Program-made: the position numbers and the translations under genes
Origin: Paulownia fortunei
Taxonomy: Eukaryota > Streptophyta > Magnoliopsida > Lamiales > Paulowniaceae
Reading direction: 5' to 3'
Assembly: GCA_019321725.1 (NCBI GenBank)
Contig: CM033110.1
Span: 6,565,278 to 6,629,277, forward strand
DNA: 64,000 nt
The notes under the pieces: generated by a model
What the model was told of the DNA's origin: nothing
The model's input: only the letters and a program-made list of their open reading frames with translations
The model's database searches: none
In this document: positions 50,757 through 62,645 of the stretch, in pieces
Layout of the letters: every line of letters begins with the position of its first letter
Numbering within the stretch: the first letter of the stretch is position 1

Positions 50757-52334
50757 TGATAAGTGCATATTTTGATATATTTTTCTATCAAATCTTTTAT
50801 ACTTTTCTTACTTTATTCTTGTTAATATCATTGTTTTATTAATATTTTATGTTAGGGAATACATGGAAGCATGTTTTCAAACTTATGCAGTTTTAATAAT
50901 TTGAGCATAATTTCATAATCAAAAGCCCTATGGACCTGAAACTTATTTCATTTGAAAGCGAAGAAATAGAGGTACAACTTTTCTGTTGGAAACTCAGCCC
51001 AATTCAGTCTTGATGATAGTAGAAAATTCGTTCAAGTAGTTGTACAAAATGGATCACTAAAATTCAGATCAGAGTTCAGCCTAGTATTGACTTATTTTAC
51101 CAATTCAATTATATATCTTGAGCCTAAATTTATTTTTGGTTGAACTTCAGATATGTTATACCCAAGAGGTAAATAAACAAGTTTGCAGAAGACAAGATAG
51201 TGTGAAAATATGTTGAAATGGTAAAAATATAGGCTATAATATGCTGCTACTGTTAAAGGATAACTCTTGGACATGACTCAGTAATTTGACCATATCTCCT
51301 TCATCCGACCACCAAATTTGAATTGAAAGATCTACAATTTTGATGCTTCACATATCTTCAAAATCTAGATGTATCTAACCAAAAAATATAATTTAATTCA
51401 GTATGTGAGAAATTTGTGTAACAACTTACAAACTCTTGGCAACTAGCATGCTACTTGATTAACCCCTCCATTATTTATTTGGCCTCTATCTTACTCCAAA
51501 TACTATAAATAGGCCATGTATTAAGCTTGTAAGAGGAGGAAGGTAGAGGGTTTCTTTAGGCTAAGTTATCTAGTTTGTATGTTTTCTAATATTGTAAGTT
51601 TTCTAGTAGTAATAGAAATGCATTCTCTAGTTTCTCTTATATTTTTAGTTTTTGCTACTTTGTCTTTCTAAATTTTATTTTGCTGAGGAAAAAGGGCGAA
51701 TCTCTTGATAGAGGAAGAAAAATGGTTATAAGGGTAGAAATTATTTAAGTATGTTGAATTATTATTTTTATTTTTGATCTAAACCCTACTTGTTTTGTGG
51801 TGATTTTTTATTTATGTATCTCCAATGGTACAATAAATACTTGGGTTCATTTAGCTTATTGTACAGTTTTACTCCACCGACTGCTAATGTGAAATCTTGA
51901 TTTGTTGTTGACGAAGGTGTGCATAAATGTTTGATCCATAAATAAGTGTTAGCGTTAAGAGATAATTTGCAATAGTAAGACAATATCATGATTACCTTAT
52001 TACGTGAGTTACTTGATAATATCTTTCCATTGGAACCTTCATTATGTATGAATTCCAATTATGGCAATTAATAGAGGTAAAAAGAATAAATAACTATTTC
52101 TTTATCCAAAACTCAAGAGTGGATTCTTAATCCTCAGTACTTTTATTACTTTGATTTTTCTTTAATTACATCATTTATTAATTGTTCATATATTTATATT
52201 CACAAAAACTCCATCTTTTTAGAAATATAAACTTGAATTTTTCAAACAACTTCCTATAGATCAACCTCGGACTTACTAGAAATTTATTACTTACTACAAC
52301 CTGCACTTAGGTTTGCAACCTTAAAATTGTAGTA
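50757..52334 (+). repeat. 5' LTR of the complete Athila-like element
   Basis: Starts TGATAAGTGC, ends TTGTAGTA (the family end is TTGTAGCA, so the last CA has mutated). TATA box TATAAATA at 51504-51511. Flanked on the left by CTCCA. Confidence 0.92.
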
Positions 52335-52340
52335 AGTTTT

Positions 52341-52358
52341 TGGCGCCATTGCCGGGGA
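52341..52358 (+). other. Primer-binding site, tRNA-Asp type
   Basis: TGGCGCCATTGCCGGGGA, one mismatch to the complement of plant tRNA-Asp. Confidence 0.88.
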
Positions 52359-52522
52359 AGACAAGGTAAGTATTCAGGTTTGTTAATATTTTTTCTTTGT
52401 AAATATAGTTTGTTTATTTTCTTTATGGATATATGGTTATATGGTATCGTAGTCATAATTCTCGACGTTTAGTAAGAAATAATTCTGAAACTTTGTTTGA
52501 ATCATCTCCACACACTTCCACC

Positions 52523-53735
52523 ATGGCTGAAAATGAAAGTGTCCAGGATGAATATAAAAATTAACTGGTGCGTACCATGCGTTATTACTTGCAACTTACT
52601 CGAAATTCTTCTCATTCTTGTTTCATTTTTCCTCTAAATGCAAATAATTTTTTATTCAAGTCAGGTATGATCCCTTTACTTCATAATTTCCATGGTTTAG
52701 ACTCTAAAAGCCCTTACTTGCATTTAAAAGAATTTGATGAAGTATGTGCCACTTTTGATGATCAAACTTGCACAAATGAGATTGTTAAATTCAAATTATT
52801 TCCTTTTTCTTTAAAAGATAAAGCAGAAAATTAGCTTAATTCTTTAAAACCTAGGTCAATTGGCACTTGGCGAGAAATGCAAGCTGAATTCTTAAAAAAA
52901 TTCTTTCCAACTCATAAAACTAATGTTTTGAAAAGACAAATTCAATTTTTTTCTCAAAATTCGAATAAAGCTTTCTTTAATGTTGAGAAAGATTTAATGA
53001 TTTGTTGAATTCATGCCCACATCATGGTTTTGAAAAATAGCGCTTAATTAGTTTCTTTTATGAAGGTTTAACTCGTGAAACAAAATAATTTATTGAAACA
53101 ATGTGTAATGGTGAGTTTCTTGATAAGAAACCTGATGAAGCCATAGAATATCTAAATCATTTGGCAGAAAACTTTGAATCATGGCATAATGTTAATTCTT
53201 CCAAAGGTTCTATTAGATCTAATCTTGCTAATAGTAATAAAGAAAAATATTACCTTACCAAGAAAATGATCTAAATGCTAGGCTTGCTAGTTTAACAAGA
53301 AAAGTTGAAGCTATGAAACTTAAAAAAGTAAAGAAAATCAAATATGTGTAAGAGGAAGAAGTTTGTAGCAATTGTGAATTTTTAGGGCACTTCACCAATG
53401 AAAGTCTAAATATTCCAGTACAAGCAAGTTTTATGAATACATTCAAAAAACCTTTCCATTCTCTATATTATGACCACAATGGAGAAATCATCCCAATTTC
53501 AATTGCGAGATGATAACCGTACCCAACCACTACATTTACAAAAATCACCAAACTTTCATTCTTATCCAGCTCCACATACAAAATCCATTGAGAAGACTTT
53601 ACAAGAATTTATGCATGAACAAACAAACATCAATATTCAGACTTCACAAGCTATCAATGAAATCAAAAGCACACTTTCAACACTGACAACTTTTTTGCGT
53701 ACTCATGAAAAAGGTAAATTTCCTACTCAACCTTA
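52523..53735 (+). pseudogene. Athila-like gag, broken
   Basis: Blocks match retrotrans_gag as in the first copy: 'MAENESVQDE', stop, 'MRTMRYYLQLTRNSS', 'LHLKEFDEVCATFDDQTC', 'KLFPFSLKDKAEN', stop, 'RSIGTWREMQAEFLKKFFPTHKT', frameshifts near 52980 and 53260, then 'SIEKTLQEFMHEQTNIN' and a coiled-coil-like 'QAINEIKSTLSTLTTFLRTH'. The sequence runs without insertion through the point where the first copy is interrupted. Confidence 0.87.
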
Positions 53736-53880
53736 ACCTAATCCTTCCACTCAGTGTCATGTTTCTTCTTCAGGTGAAAATGCAGTCAAGGAGGCTAATT
53801 CAGTTACAACTCTTTGGAATTGAAAAGTTATTGACAAGACTATTCATCCCAAGGAGAAAGTTTCTAATCCACCTCCAGAA

Positions 53881-54525
53881 ATGAAAAATGAAAACAGTCT
53901 TGACGATGAAGATAAGTTTGAAGAAGGTAAGTGTGAAAATGATGAAAAACAAAAATATTTACCTCCAACGCCCTTTTCTCAAAGATTGCAAGCAACTCAG
54001 AAATTGAACTTAAATGCTGAAATTTTTGAAATTTTTAAACAAATCAAGATTAATATTCCATTATTGAATGCAATCAAGCAAGTTCCAACTTATGCCAAAT
54101 TTTTGAAAGATTTGTGTACAATCAAAAGAAAACATCATGTACAAAAGAAGACATTTTTAACTGAAAGTGTTAGTTCAATCATTCAACAATTCATTCCACC
54201 CAAGTACAAAGATCCAGGTTGTCCAACAATTTTATGTATTATAGGAAACTCTAGAATAGAGCGTGCCTTACTTGATCTTGGTGCTAGTGTAAATCTTCTA
54301 CCTTTATCAATTTATGAACAGTTAGGTTTGAAAGAACTTAAAACAACTTCTATTATACTCCAACTAGCTGACCGTTCGATTAAAGTTCTAAAGGGAATAG
54401 TAGAAAATGTGTTGGTACAAATTGATAAGTTTTACTTTCCAGTTGATTTATTATTTTGGACACAAAGCCTGTTGCACAAACACATACACAAATTCTTATC
54501 ATTTGGGGTCGTCCTTTTCTTGTAA
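53881..54525 (+). pseudogene. Athila-like aspartic protease region
   Basis: An open frame of 214 codons. 'VPTYAKFLKDLCTIKRKH' precedes the protease domain, in which the catalytic motif reads LLDLGASVNLLPLSIYEQLG (Asp codon 54274-54276). DLGA in place of DTGA is usual in this lineage. 'LQLADRSIKVLKGIVENVLVQIDKFYFPVDLLF' follows. The frame is lost at about 54465, shortly before the expected 'GRPFL' end of the domain. Confidence 0.88.
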
Positions 54526-55780
54526 CTTCAAATGCTTTGATCAATTGTAGAAATGGTATTTTGAAGTTATAATTTGGAAATATGACTTTGGAACTAAATA
54601 TGTTTAATATTTGTATGCAACCTACAAAAGATGTCGAAGTACAATAAGTGGATTCAATTGAGAAACTTGTCCATGAATACTTTACTACCACTAACTCTTC
54701 AGATTCTCTGGAAACTTGTTTCGAAAGTGAAAGTATTTGTAAAAAGAGACACACTAATACTATCTCTGAATTTTTACAAGTACAAGAAAAATATTTTTAG
54801 AAGCCAAGGTTCGAAAAAACTTTCATCATTAACAGTAAAATCTATTCCATCAAGTATTAAAGCTCCCATGATTGATTTGAAACTTTTGCCAGTTAATTTG
54901 AAATACTGTTTCTTGGGTGAGAATGAGACTTTTTCAGTAATAATTTCTTCTAAACTCGATACATCTCAAGAAGGTAAGTTGATCAAAACTCTAAAAATGC
55001 ATAAGAATGCTTTAGGATGGACCATTGCTGATATTAAAGGTATTAATTCTTTCATTTGCACACATAACATCTATTTAGAGGAAAATGCTGCTAAACCTTC
55101 TGGAGAAATGCAATGAAGGCTAAATCCTAATATGAAAGAAGTAGTGAGAAATGAAGTCATTAAACTCTTAGATAATGGAATCATTTATTCTATTTCTGAT
55201 AGCAAATGGATAAGTCCTACTCAAGTTGTACCTGAAAAATTTGGAGTTACTGTAGTCAAGAATGAGAATGATGAATTAATTTCAACTAGGACTGTTACTG
55301 GTTGCGAATGTGCATTGACTATAGAAAACTCAACTCATTTACTAGAAAAGATCATTTTCCATTACCTTTCATGGATCAAATTTTATAAAGAGTAGGGGAC
55401 ACGAATTTATTGCTTTTTAGATGGATATTTTGGGTATAATCAAATTGCAATTGCACTTGAAGATCAAGAGAAAACATTTATTATATCCTTTTGGTACTTT
55501 TGCATATCGAAGGATGCCTTTTGGATTATGTAATGCACCAGCTACATTCCAACGATGCATGCTTAGTATTTTTAGTGACATGGTTGAACGTTTTCTTGAA
55601 GACTTCATGGATGATTTTTCTATTTTTGGTAATTCATTTGATGATTGCTTATCTAATTTAGAAAAGGTTTTTATCAGGTGTGAAGAAAAGAATATTGTGC
55701 TCAATTGGGAGAAATGTCACTTCATGGTAACAACTGGTATTGTTCTTGGATACATTATATTCATCAGAAGGTATTGACGT
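54526..55780 (+). pseudogene. Athila-like reverse transcriptase
   Basis: Linker plus RT: 'LRNEV'-type start at 55132 ('VVRNEVIKLLDNGIIYSISDSKWISPTQVVPEK'), 'VTVVKNENDELISTRTVTG' followed by frameshifts through the region where 'WRVCIDYRKLN' is expected, then 'FGTFAYRRMPFGLCNAPATF' (about 55490-55550) and the catalytic FMDD at 55604-55615, then 'EKNIVLNWEKCHFMV' and 'GIVLGYI'. FMDD for YVDD is normal for Ty3/gypsy Athila. Stops and frameshifts make it inactive. Confidence 0.92.
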
Positions 55781-56430
55781 TGACAAATCTAAAATTAAGT
55801 TAATTATCAATTTTCCAACAACAAAGACTATGAAAGAGATTAGATCATTTTTAGGACATTGCTAGTTTTTATAGAAGATTTATCAAAAATTTTAGTATAA
55901 TATCTAACCTTTGTGTAATCTTCTAACAAAAGACACTATTTTTGAATGGACTGAAAACTGTAAAAATACTTTTGTTAAGCTTAAAAGCATGCTTACGTCT
56001 GCTCCAATCATGCAGCCTCCAGATTGGACTTTACCTTTTGAAATAATATGTGATGCTAGTGATTATGCTATTGGAGTTGTCTTGGATAAAGAAAAGATAA
56101 AAAACCATATGTTATTTACTATACAAGTAAAACTTTAAATGATGTTCAATGAATTATACAACAACTGAAAAAGAATTACTTGCTGTAGTTTTTGCATTGG
56201 ACAAATTTTGATCTTATCTTGTTGCTCACCAATTATTATTTTCAATGATCATGCAATTTTGAAATATCTTTTGTCAAAAAAAGATGTTAAACCAAGACTG
56301 ATTAGGTGGATTCTCTTACTGTAGGAATTTAATGTTACTATTCGAGATAAAAAGGAAGTAGAAAATGTAGTGGCTGATCATTTGTCGAGACTTGTTCATG
56401 ATGAGTCATTTCAAACCACACTATTAATGA
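55781..56430 (+). pseudogene. Athila-like RNase H remnant
   Basis: 'LLTKDTIFEWTENC', 'LTSAPIMQPPDWTLPFEIICDASDYAIGVVL' (55911-56090) and 'TTEKELLAVVFALDKF' in another frame near 56160, then 'VADHLSRLV' near 56372. The chain of DAS and ExxA-type motifs marks the RT-connection/RNase H domain. Confidence 0.85.
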
Positions 56431-56499
56431 CACTTTTCCTAATGAACAACTATTTAATGTTTTCTTTTTGCCTTGGTTTGCTGACATTGTTAATTTTCT

Positions 56500-57640
56500 T
56501 ATAACAGGGAATTGGAATTCTCAAAAAAAAAGAAGTTTTTGACTGACGTTAAATTTTTTTATTGGATGATCCATACCTATTCAAATATTGTCCAAATCAA
56601 ATCTTTCGAATATGTGTGCTTGACAATAAGATAGGTAATATTGTCAAATTTTGTCATTCACAAGCATGTGGTGGTCATTTTCTGTAAAGAAAACTACTAC
56701 AAAAATATTGTAATGTGGATTTTATTAGCCAACTCTTTTCAAAGACACTTACACTTTTTGTAAAAGTTATGAAAATTATCAAAAGTTAGGGTCCCTTTCA
56801 AAGAGAAATATGATGCCCCTACACCCTATTCTAGTGATTGAAATCTTTGACTGTTGAGGTATTGATTTTATGGGGCCATTTTCATTATCATTTGATTTTA
56901 TTTACATATTGATTGCCATAGATTATGTTTTAAAATGGATCGAGGCAATTTCTTGTGGAAACAATGATCATAAAATAGTGATAAATTTTTTGAAAGAAAA
57001 TATTTTAAGTTGATTTGGAATTCCTAGATCTATTATCAGTAATGGGGAAAAATATTTTTGTAACAAAGTTTTCGGAACTTTAATGAGGAAATATGGAATC
57101 ATACATAAAGTTGCAACCCCTTATCACCCTCAGACAAATAGACAAGTTGAACTTGCAAATAGGGAGATAAAATAAATTTTGAAGAAAACAGTTAACCCAA
57201 ATCGTAAAGATTGGTCTCTTAAACTTACCGATATATTTTGAGCATATAGAACTGCTTTCAAACTATTCATTAGTCATGTCTCCTTATAGGACAGTTTATG
57301 AAAAACCTTGTCATTTACCTTTTGAACTTGAACATAAAGCTTATTAATGAACTTCAACTACTGAGAAATGATGCATATGAGAATTCTAAAATTTATAAAG
57401 CAAGAATTAAAGATTTCATGATAATAAAATTTCAAGAAAAATATTTGAGGTTAGTCAAAAGGTTTTACTTTATAATTCTCGATTGCATTTGTTTACTAGA
57501 AAATTGAGATCAAGGTGGAGTGGTCCTTTTATTGGTAAAAAAACATATCCTTATGGGATGATTGACATTGAGAATCCTAAAAATGATAACATATTCAAAG
57601 TAAATGGACAAAGAGTTAAACTATTTCTAGAAAATTAATT
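56500..57640 (+). pseudogene. Athila-like integrase remnant
   Basis: A degraded H2C2 finger near 56650-56780 ('CHSQACGGHF...'), then core pieces 'GIDFMGPFSLSFDF' (first Asp kept), 'FGIPRSIISNGEKYF' (second catalytic Asp changed to Asn, codon 57041-57043), 'YGIIHKVATPYHPQTNRQVELANREIK' (third acidic residue present) and 'NPNRKDWSLKLTD'. Several stops. The C-terminal 'FKVNGQRVKLFLEN' ends at about 57637. Confidence 0.88.
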
Positions 57641-57856
57641 TTCATAAGAGGAATTTTTTTTTCTTTCTAACCCTTGTTATGATTAGTATTGTATATACTC
57701 GTTTTCTTTGACATTATTTGTTTTTCTTTTCCCGATTAAATGACAGATAACGATACTCCATGGCTATAAAAGTCGGACTTGTCAGTTTCCTAAACAACTG
57801 AAATCTTTGTACAAATTTTTTTGCTTTTCTCATTCTCTTTTCTTGTTCTTTTCAAA

Positions 57857-58500
57857 ATGGGTGACATTTTTCTAATTCTCAAGAAGCGATTTCCTTTTCC
57901 TCCTAAAAATGCAATTTTGAAAAATTTATAAAATCAGGAGATTGAAAGATTGAGGATGCTTATGCACAAGGGCATCCCAAAGGACATACGATGGATAATT
58001 GAAGCAAAGGTAAGGGCAGGTGAGTTTTCACACGAGTTTTCAGATTTGCTTACTAGATACATGTTTGGTTTTGGTAAAAGCACATATTCAAAAAAACGAA
58101 GGGCGAAAAAAAATAAAAGTTTGTCATATATGTGCTAGATGGACTTACAATAGAAAATGTCGTTATTTAGGAATGGTTTCTAAAATTGAGAAGATAAACT
58201 TAAATTCATTATGGATGGACTGAGTAAGGAGTCTTTAGATCACATTATATTGACTCTTAAGATGTATTCATGTATATTGGTACAACATGCAATTCTTGAT
58301 TTATGAGATCATTTTTGGAATGAATATGAGCTTTATAGTCTTGGGAATATGACATTAAAAGACCCTGTTTGTCAGTTTATAGAAAAACTGGATGGGAAGC
58401 ATATCCTCGACCCATAGAGGGCGTTTAAGCCGTTACTGGACGTAAAATCAGAGGAAGATGTGAGCCACAATCACAACTACATGTACATACACGTGTTAGT
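57857..58500 (+). pseudogene. Unknown post-integrase ORF with Cys cluster, decayed
   Basis: From ATG 57857 the frame reads MGDIFLILKKRFPFPPKNA, stop at 57929, then 'EIERLRMLMHKGIPKDIRWIIEAKVRAGEF', 'RYMFGFGKSTYSKKRRAKKNK'. After a frameshift in an A-run near 58110 the sequence continues 'VCHICARWTYNRKCRYLGMV', a CxxC...C arrangement that could be part of a zinc-binding site. Further coding-like pieces run to about 58500 ('NMTLKDPVCQFIEKLDGKHI', 'FKPLLDVKSEEDVSHNHNY'). It starts about 210 bp after the integrase end, where Athila elements carry an env-like or other ORF. I do not recognise the family; no signal peptide or membrane segment is obvious. Confidence 0.5.
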
Positions 58501-58660
58501 AGGTAATTTTTAAATTTGGTATATGTCCTTATTTTCAACCTTTTTGATAAAAGAAAAAGACATGCAATATTTGCATTCTGTGTTCACACCTCAATAAATA
58601 TCGCCGCACTCACTCTATTTTTGCATAACTTATTTTCAAAAAAATAAAAAAATAAAAAAA

Positions 58661-59316
58661 ATAGAAGTTTCTTCAACTCGCAAATTTAATTCCAATTATA
58701 TTTTTTGTGGATCTAATATAGGAAAAAATGGTGAGTTTATAAGAGCAGCCAATAACCTTGGTAGAACTTTAATAGAAAGAAAAATTCATTTAGTTAGTAG
58801 TGGGGAGGCAGTTTGGAGTTAATGGGGAGTGTTGCTATTTCTGCTTATGTAGTAGGTGTCAAAGTTTTGGGAGTTATTCCAAAATCTTTAATAGTACCGA
58901 ATATCACAGGTGTGATAATTAGAGATAAGTTAAAAGTGTCACATATTCAGGACATAATGCTTAATATGTTAAACAATGCGGATTCATTCATCATTCTACC
59001 TGGTGATTTTGGTATACTGGAGAAATTATTCCAAGTTGTCTCTTGGGCACAACTCAATATTCACCAAAAACCTATAGGTATTCTTAATATTAATAGTTTT
59101 TATGATGGTTTACTATCTTTTGTAGATCATGCTGTGAAAAAAGATTTTATTTCAACTTCTGCAAGAAGAATCATCATTTCTGCTCCGACACCTGACTAAC
59201 TGATTGATAAACTTCTAGCATATATGCTAGAACCTAATCCAGCTTTGGCCAATGTGGATTGATCCAACAGGAACAATGGTCAAAAATACGAATTGAGTTT
59301 GACTCTCAGTCTATGA
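58661..59316 (+). pseudogene. LOG-type cytokinin riboside 5'-monophosphate phosphoribohydrolase, intron-less copy inside the retrotransposon
   Basis: Intact LOG enzymes release active cytokinin base from its nucleotide. The copy spans almost the whole coding sequence (about 218 codons; LOGs are about 215). ATA at 58661 stands where ATG is expected, then 'VSSTRKFNSNYIFCGSNIGK' (cf. RICVFCGSSxGK), 'LGRTLIERKIHLV', one frameshift at about 58805-58815 inside the YGGGSVGLMG block, 'LMGSVAISA...VLGVIPKSL', 'ADSFIILPGDFGILEKLFQ' (family motif PGGxGTxxE; here P58999 G D F G I L E), 'SWAQLNIHQKPIGILNI', 'SARRIIISAPTPD', stop 59197-59199, 'LIDKLLAYMLEPNPALANVD', stop near 59260, 'SNRNNGQKYELSLTLSL', final TGA 59314-59316. 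Plant LOG genes have several introns; none is present, so a spliced mRNA is the likely source. The Arg of the 'DMHxRKA' block is replaced ('HIQDIMLNML'). Nonfunctional as it stands. Confidence 0.85.
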
Positions 59317-61030
59317 TACTTATTGTTAATGATTTTATCTAATAGTATATATTTTTTGTTTGTTTCAGCTACAGGTGATATCTTTCAAACTCTACTTTTC
59401 TATCTATTTTTGATATTAGGGACAATGTCTCGATTAGGTTGGGGGGAGGGATAATTATATGTTCAATATGTGTTTTTCTAGTATTTAAAAAAATAATAAT
59501 AAAAAAAATAAAAAAATAAAAAAATAAAAATCAAGCGTGTTTTTTTGATGGGTCCGTTGAAAGCATAAAAAAAGGTGGCTGAGTAAAGGGTAATTGTAAC
59601 ACTCTTGAGACGCATCCCTATTTTTTGCATAACATGGCAGGTTTGTGAAGTTCTTAACAAATATTGTGAATTACCAATTATTTTTTTGAGTCGCAGAGGT
59701 TTTTCCAACTTCAATAATTAAAATTAAGCATGAATATATGGTTTGATTGATGATGGGTGTTGTTTTGGACTTTGATGTTGTTATTTGGTTATATATTTTT
59801 TGCGATAATTATACTCAAATTGTATTTTGTACAAATAGTTATGTTATTTAGTGTGAAGACAATTATGTCAAAATAGATAGTTCTTATGCCTTTACTCTAA
59901 TCATCACTTGAATCTTCAACATGTAGGGGTTGAGTATTAGAACTTTTACTTTTGGTCTGTCGAGGCGAACGATTGATAGTGCACTACTAGAAAAATGATT
60001 AAAGCATTAAGCTTTCTAGCACTATTGCCAAATCAGCTTGTTCCCTATATGATGTTTCAAGAAAACATCCCCCAGTAAACCACTTTGAGCCTTACAATAA
60101 ATAAGTATTTTTTTTGTAACCATATCTTTTTACCTAACCTAAATACACTATTATCCAACCCTTGTTCTAAAAATGACTGGAGTTTTAAGAGACATTCAAT
60201 TGACAGCTTGAACTTACAAAAGAAATTCAGGTTGGAATAGAAGATAAGTGTGAGGGAGTTTCTTTTAAAAGAAAAAAAAACAATAATAAAAAAATAGAAG
60301 AAAAAATTTGTAAAGTGCTACAAGTTGCAACTAAAAATGAGATATTGCAAGATGAATAAGAGGAATCCAATTCAATAACAATAGACCTAAATGTGAAATT
60401 TGTGGAGTTTGAGAATTTTTCATCGATAAATTTTATGTCTCTAATTTCATAAAGTTTTTAGAACCTTTGTTGCATCCTATCCTTTCATTTCTTAACTATA
60501 TCACCACCCTTTGATCCCATTACAACCTTTGTTGAACACCTTTTGATTTCGTGTGGTACCTTCAGTATAGTGGAGATTTGCACCAAAGGAAGAGCCTATG
60601 ATATTTAACTTTTTTGTTAGAGATTGAGTAATGATTTTTGTAAGGTTTTATGAGAATTCACTTATTTGAAGCATGCATAGTTTCATCACTATTGACATTA
60701 ACTGTCCACACACACACTTGAGTATGTTTATTGTGGAAATATATTGATTTTTGAATGACTAAGAGTTAAACTCAATACTTGTTTGATTTTATTTTCATAT
60801 TACTTTGTTGCTTCATGAGAATAAAAGTTGGAAGATAGTTATTATAGGTGTTTGTAGGTATCACTACTAGAAACCTTCACAAGACTATAACTCATCCTCT
60901 ATGGGCCACTTAGGGGTTTAAAGACTTGTTGTATATGCTCAATGCAATCGTAATTTCCTACAAAAGTGGATTAGTTTAAGTTTGTTTTAAGCTTGCTCGA
61001 GGACAAACAAGGGTTAAGTGTGGGAGAATT
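59317..61030 (+). other. 3' untranslated region of the Athila-like element
   Basis: It contains 'GGGACAATGTCTCGATTAGG' near 59421 followed by TTGGGGGGAGGG, both typical of Athila 3' regions, an A-rich simple repeat at 59486-59532, and a polypurine-like AAGTGTGGGAGAA at about 61016-61028 just before the 3' LTR. No further coding sequence is supported. Confidence 0.6.
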
Positions 61031-62640
61031 TGATAAGTGTATATTTTGACATATTTTTCTATCAAATCCTTTATACTTTTCTTGCTTTATTCTTGTTAAA
61101 ATTATTGTTTTATTAATGTTTTGTGTTAGGGAATAAATGGAAGCATGTTTCAGACTTGTATAGTTTTTGTAATTTGAGCATAACTTTATGATCAAAAGCC
61201 CTATGGACCTAAATCTTATTTCATTTGAAAGCCAAGAGACAGAGGTACAACTTTTCTGTTGGAAGCTCAGCCCAATTTAGTTTTGATGATAACAAAAAAT
61301 TCATCCAAATAGTTACACAAAATGGATAACTAAAATTCAGATCAGAGTTCCGCCCAGTATTGACTTATTTTACCAATTCGGTTATATATCTTGAGTCCAA
61401 ATTTATTTTGGGCTGAAATTTGGATTTGTTATACCCAAGAGGAAATAAAAATGTTTGCCGAAGACAAGATGGTGTGAAAATGTGTTGAAATAGTAAAAAC
61501 ATAGGCTGCAAGTTGTTGTTGCTGTTAAAGGGCGGCTCTTGGACATGACTCGCTAATTTGACCATATCTCCTTCATCCGACCACCAAATTTGACAAATGA
61601 TATATGAAAATATATCAGCGTTGAACGATTTACAATTTTGATAATTTATGTATATTCAAAATCTAGGTGTATCTGATCGAAAAATATAATTCAATTCAAT
61701 GGGTGAGAAATTTGTGTAACAACTTACCAACTCTTGGCAACTAGCATACCACTTGATTAACCCCTTCATTATTTGTTTGGCCTCTAGCTTACTCCAAGTA
61801 CTATAAATAGGCCATGTATTAAACTTGTAAGAGGAGGGGGGTAGAAGGTTTCTTTAGGCTAAGTTATCTAGTTTGTATATTTTTTAGTATTGTAAGTTTT
61901 CTAGTAGTAATAAAAATGCATTATCTAGTTTCTCTTATATTTTTAGTCTTTGCTACTTTTATTATGTCTTTCTAAATTTTATTTTATTGAGGAAACATGG
62001 TGAATCTCTTGATGGAGGAAGATAAATGGTTATAAGGGTAGAAATTGTTTAAGTATGTTGAATTATTATTTTTATTTTTGATCTAAACCCTACTTGTTTT
62101 GTGGTGATTTTTTATTTATGTATCTCCAATGGCACAACAAATACTTGGGTTCATTTAGCTTATTGTACGATTTTACCCCACCGACTACTAATGTGAAATC
62201 TTGATTTGTTGTTGATGAAGGTGTGTATAAATGCTTGATCCCATAAATAAATATTGGCGTTAAGATATAATTTGCAATAATAAGACAATATCATGAGTAC
62301 CTTATTGCATGAGTTACTTGATAATATCTTCCCATTGGAACCTTCATTATGTATAGATTCCAATTGTGGCAATTAATAGAGGTAAAAAAAATAAATAACC
62401 ATTTCTCTATTCAAAACTCAAGAGTGGATCCCTAATTCTCAATACTCTTATTACTTCAATTTTTGTTTAGTTACATCATTCATTAATTATTCATATATTT
62501 TGATTCACATAAACTCCATCTTTTTAGAAATATAAACTTGAATTCTTCAAACAATTTCCCTGTGAATCGATCTCGGATTCACATGAAATTTATTACTTAT
62601 TATAACCTGCACTTGGGTTTGCAACCTTAAAGTTGTAGCA
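61031..62640 (+). repeat. 3' LTR of the complete Athila-like element
   Basis: Starts TGATAAGTGT, ends AAAGTTGTAGCA. TATA box at 61802-61809. Followed by CTCCA (62641-62645), equal to the pentamer before the 5' LTR. Confidence 0.93.
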
Positions 62641-62645
62641 CTCCA

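Larger units (their letters stand above)
50757..62640 (+). mobile_element. Complete Athila-like Ty3/gypsy retrotransposon (11.9 kb) carrying extra genes
   Basis: 5' LTR 50757-52334, primer site 52341-52358, gag 52523-53735, protease, RT, RNase H and integrase to about 57640, a 3.4 kb post-pol region with an unknown ORF and a LOG-like gene copy, a polypurine tract, and 3' LTR 61031-62640. The target duplication CTCCA is present at 50752-50756 and 62641-62645. Order PR-RT-RH-IN, the DLGAS protease motif and the tRNA-Asp primer site fit the Athila lineage. The two LTRs differ by very roughly 10 percent by eye, indicating an old insertion; all ORFs are broken. Confidence 0.93.

Noticed and set aside
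59974..60052. CACTACTAGAAAAATG at about 59979, resembling a CACTA transposon terminus
   Set aside because: It lies in the expected 3' untranslated part of the Athila-like element, with no partner terminus or TIR array.
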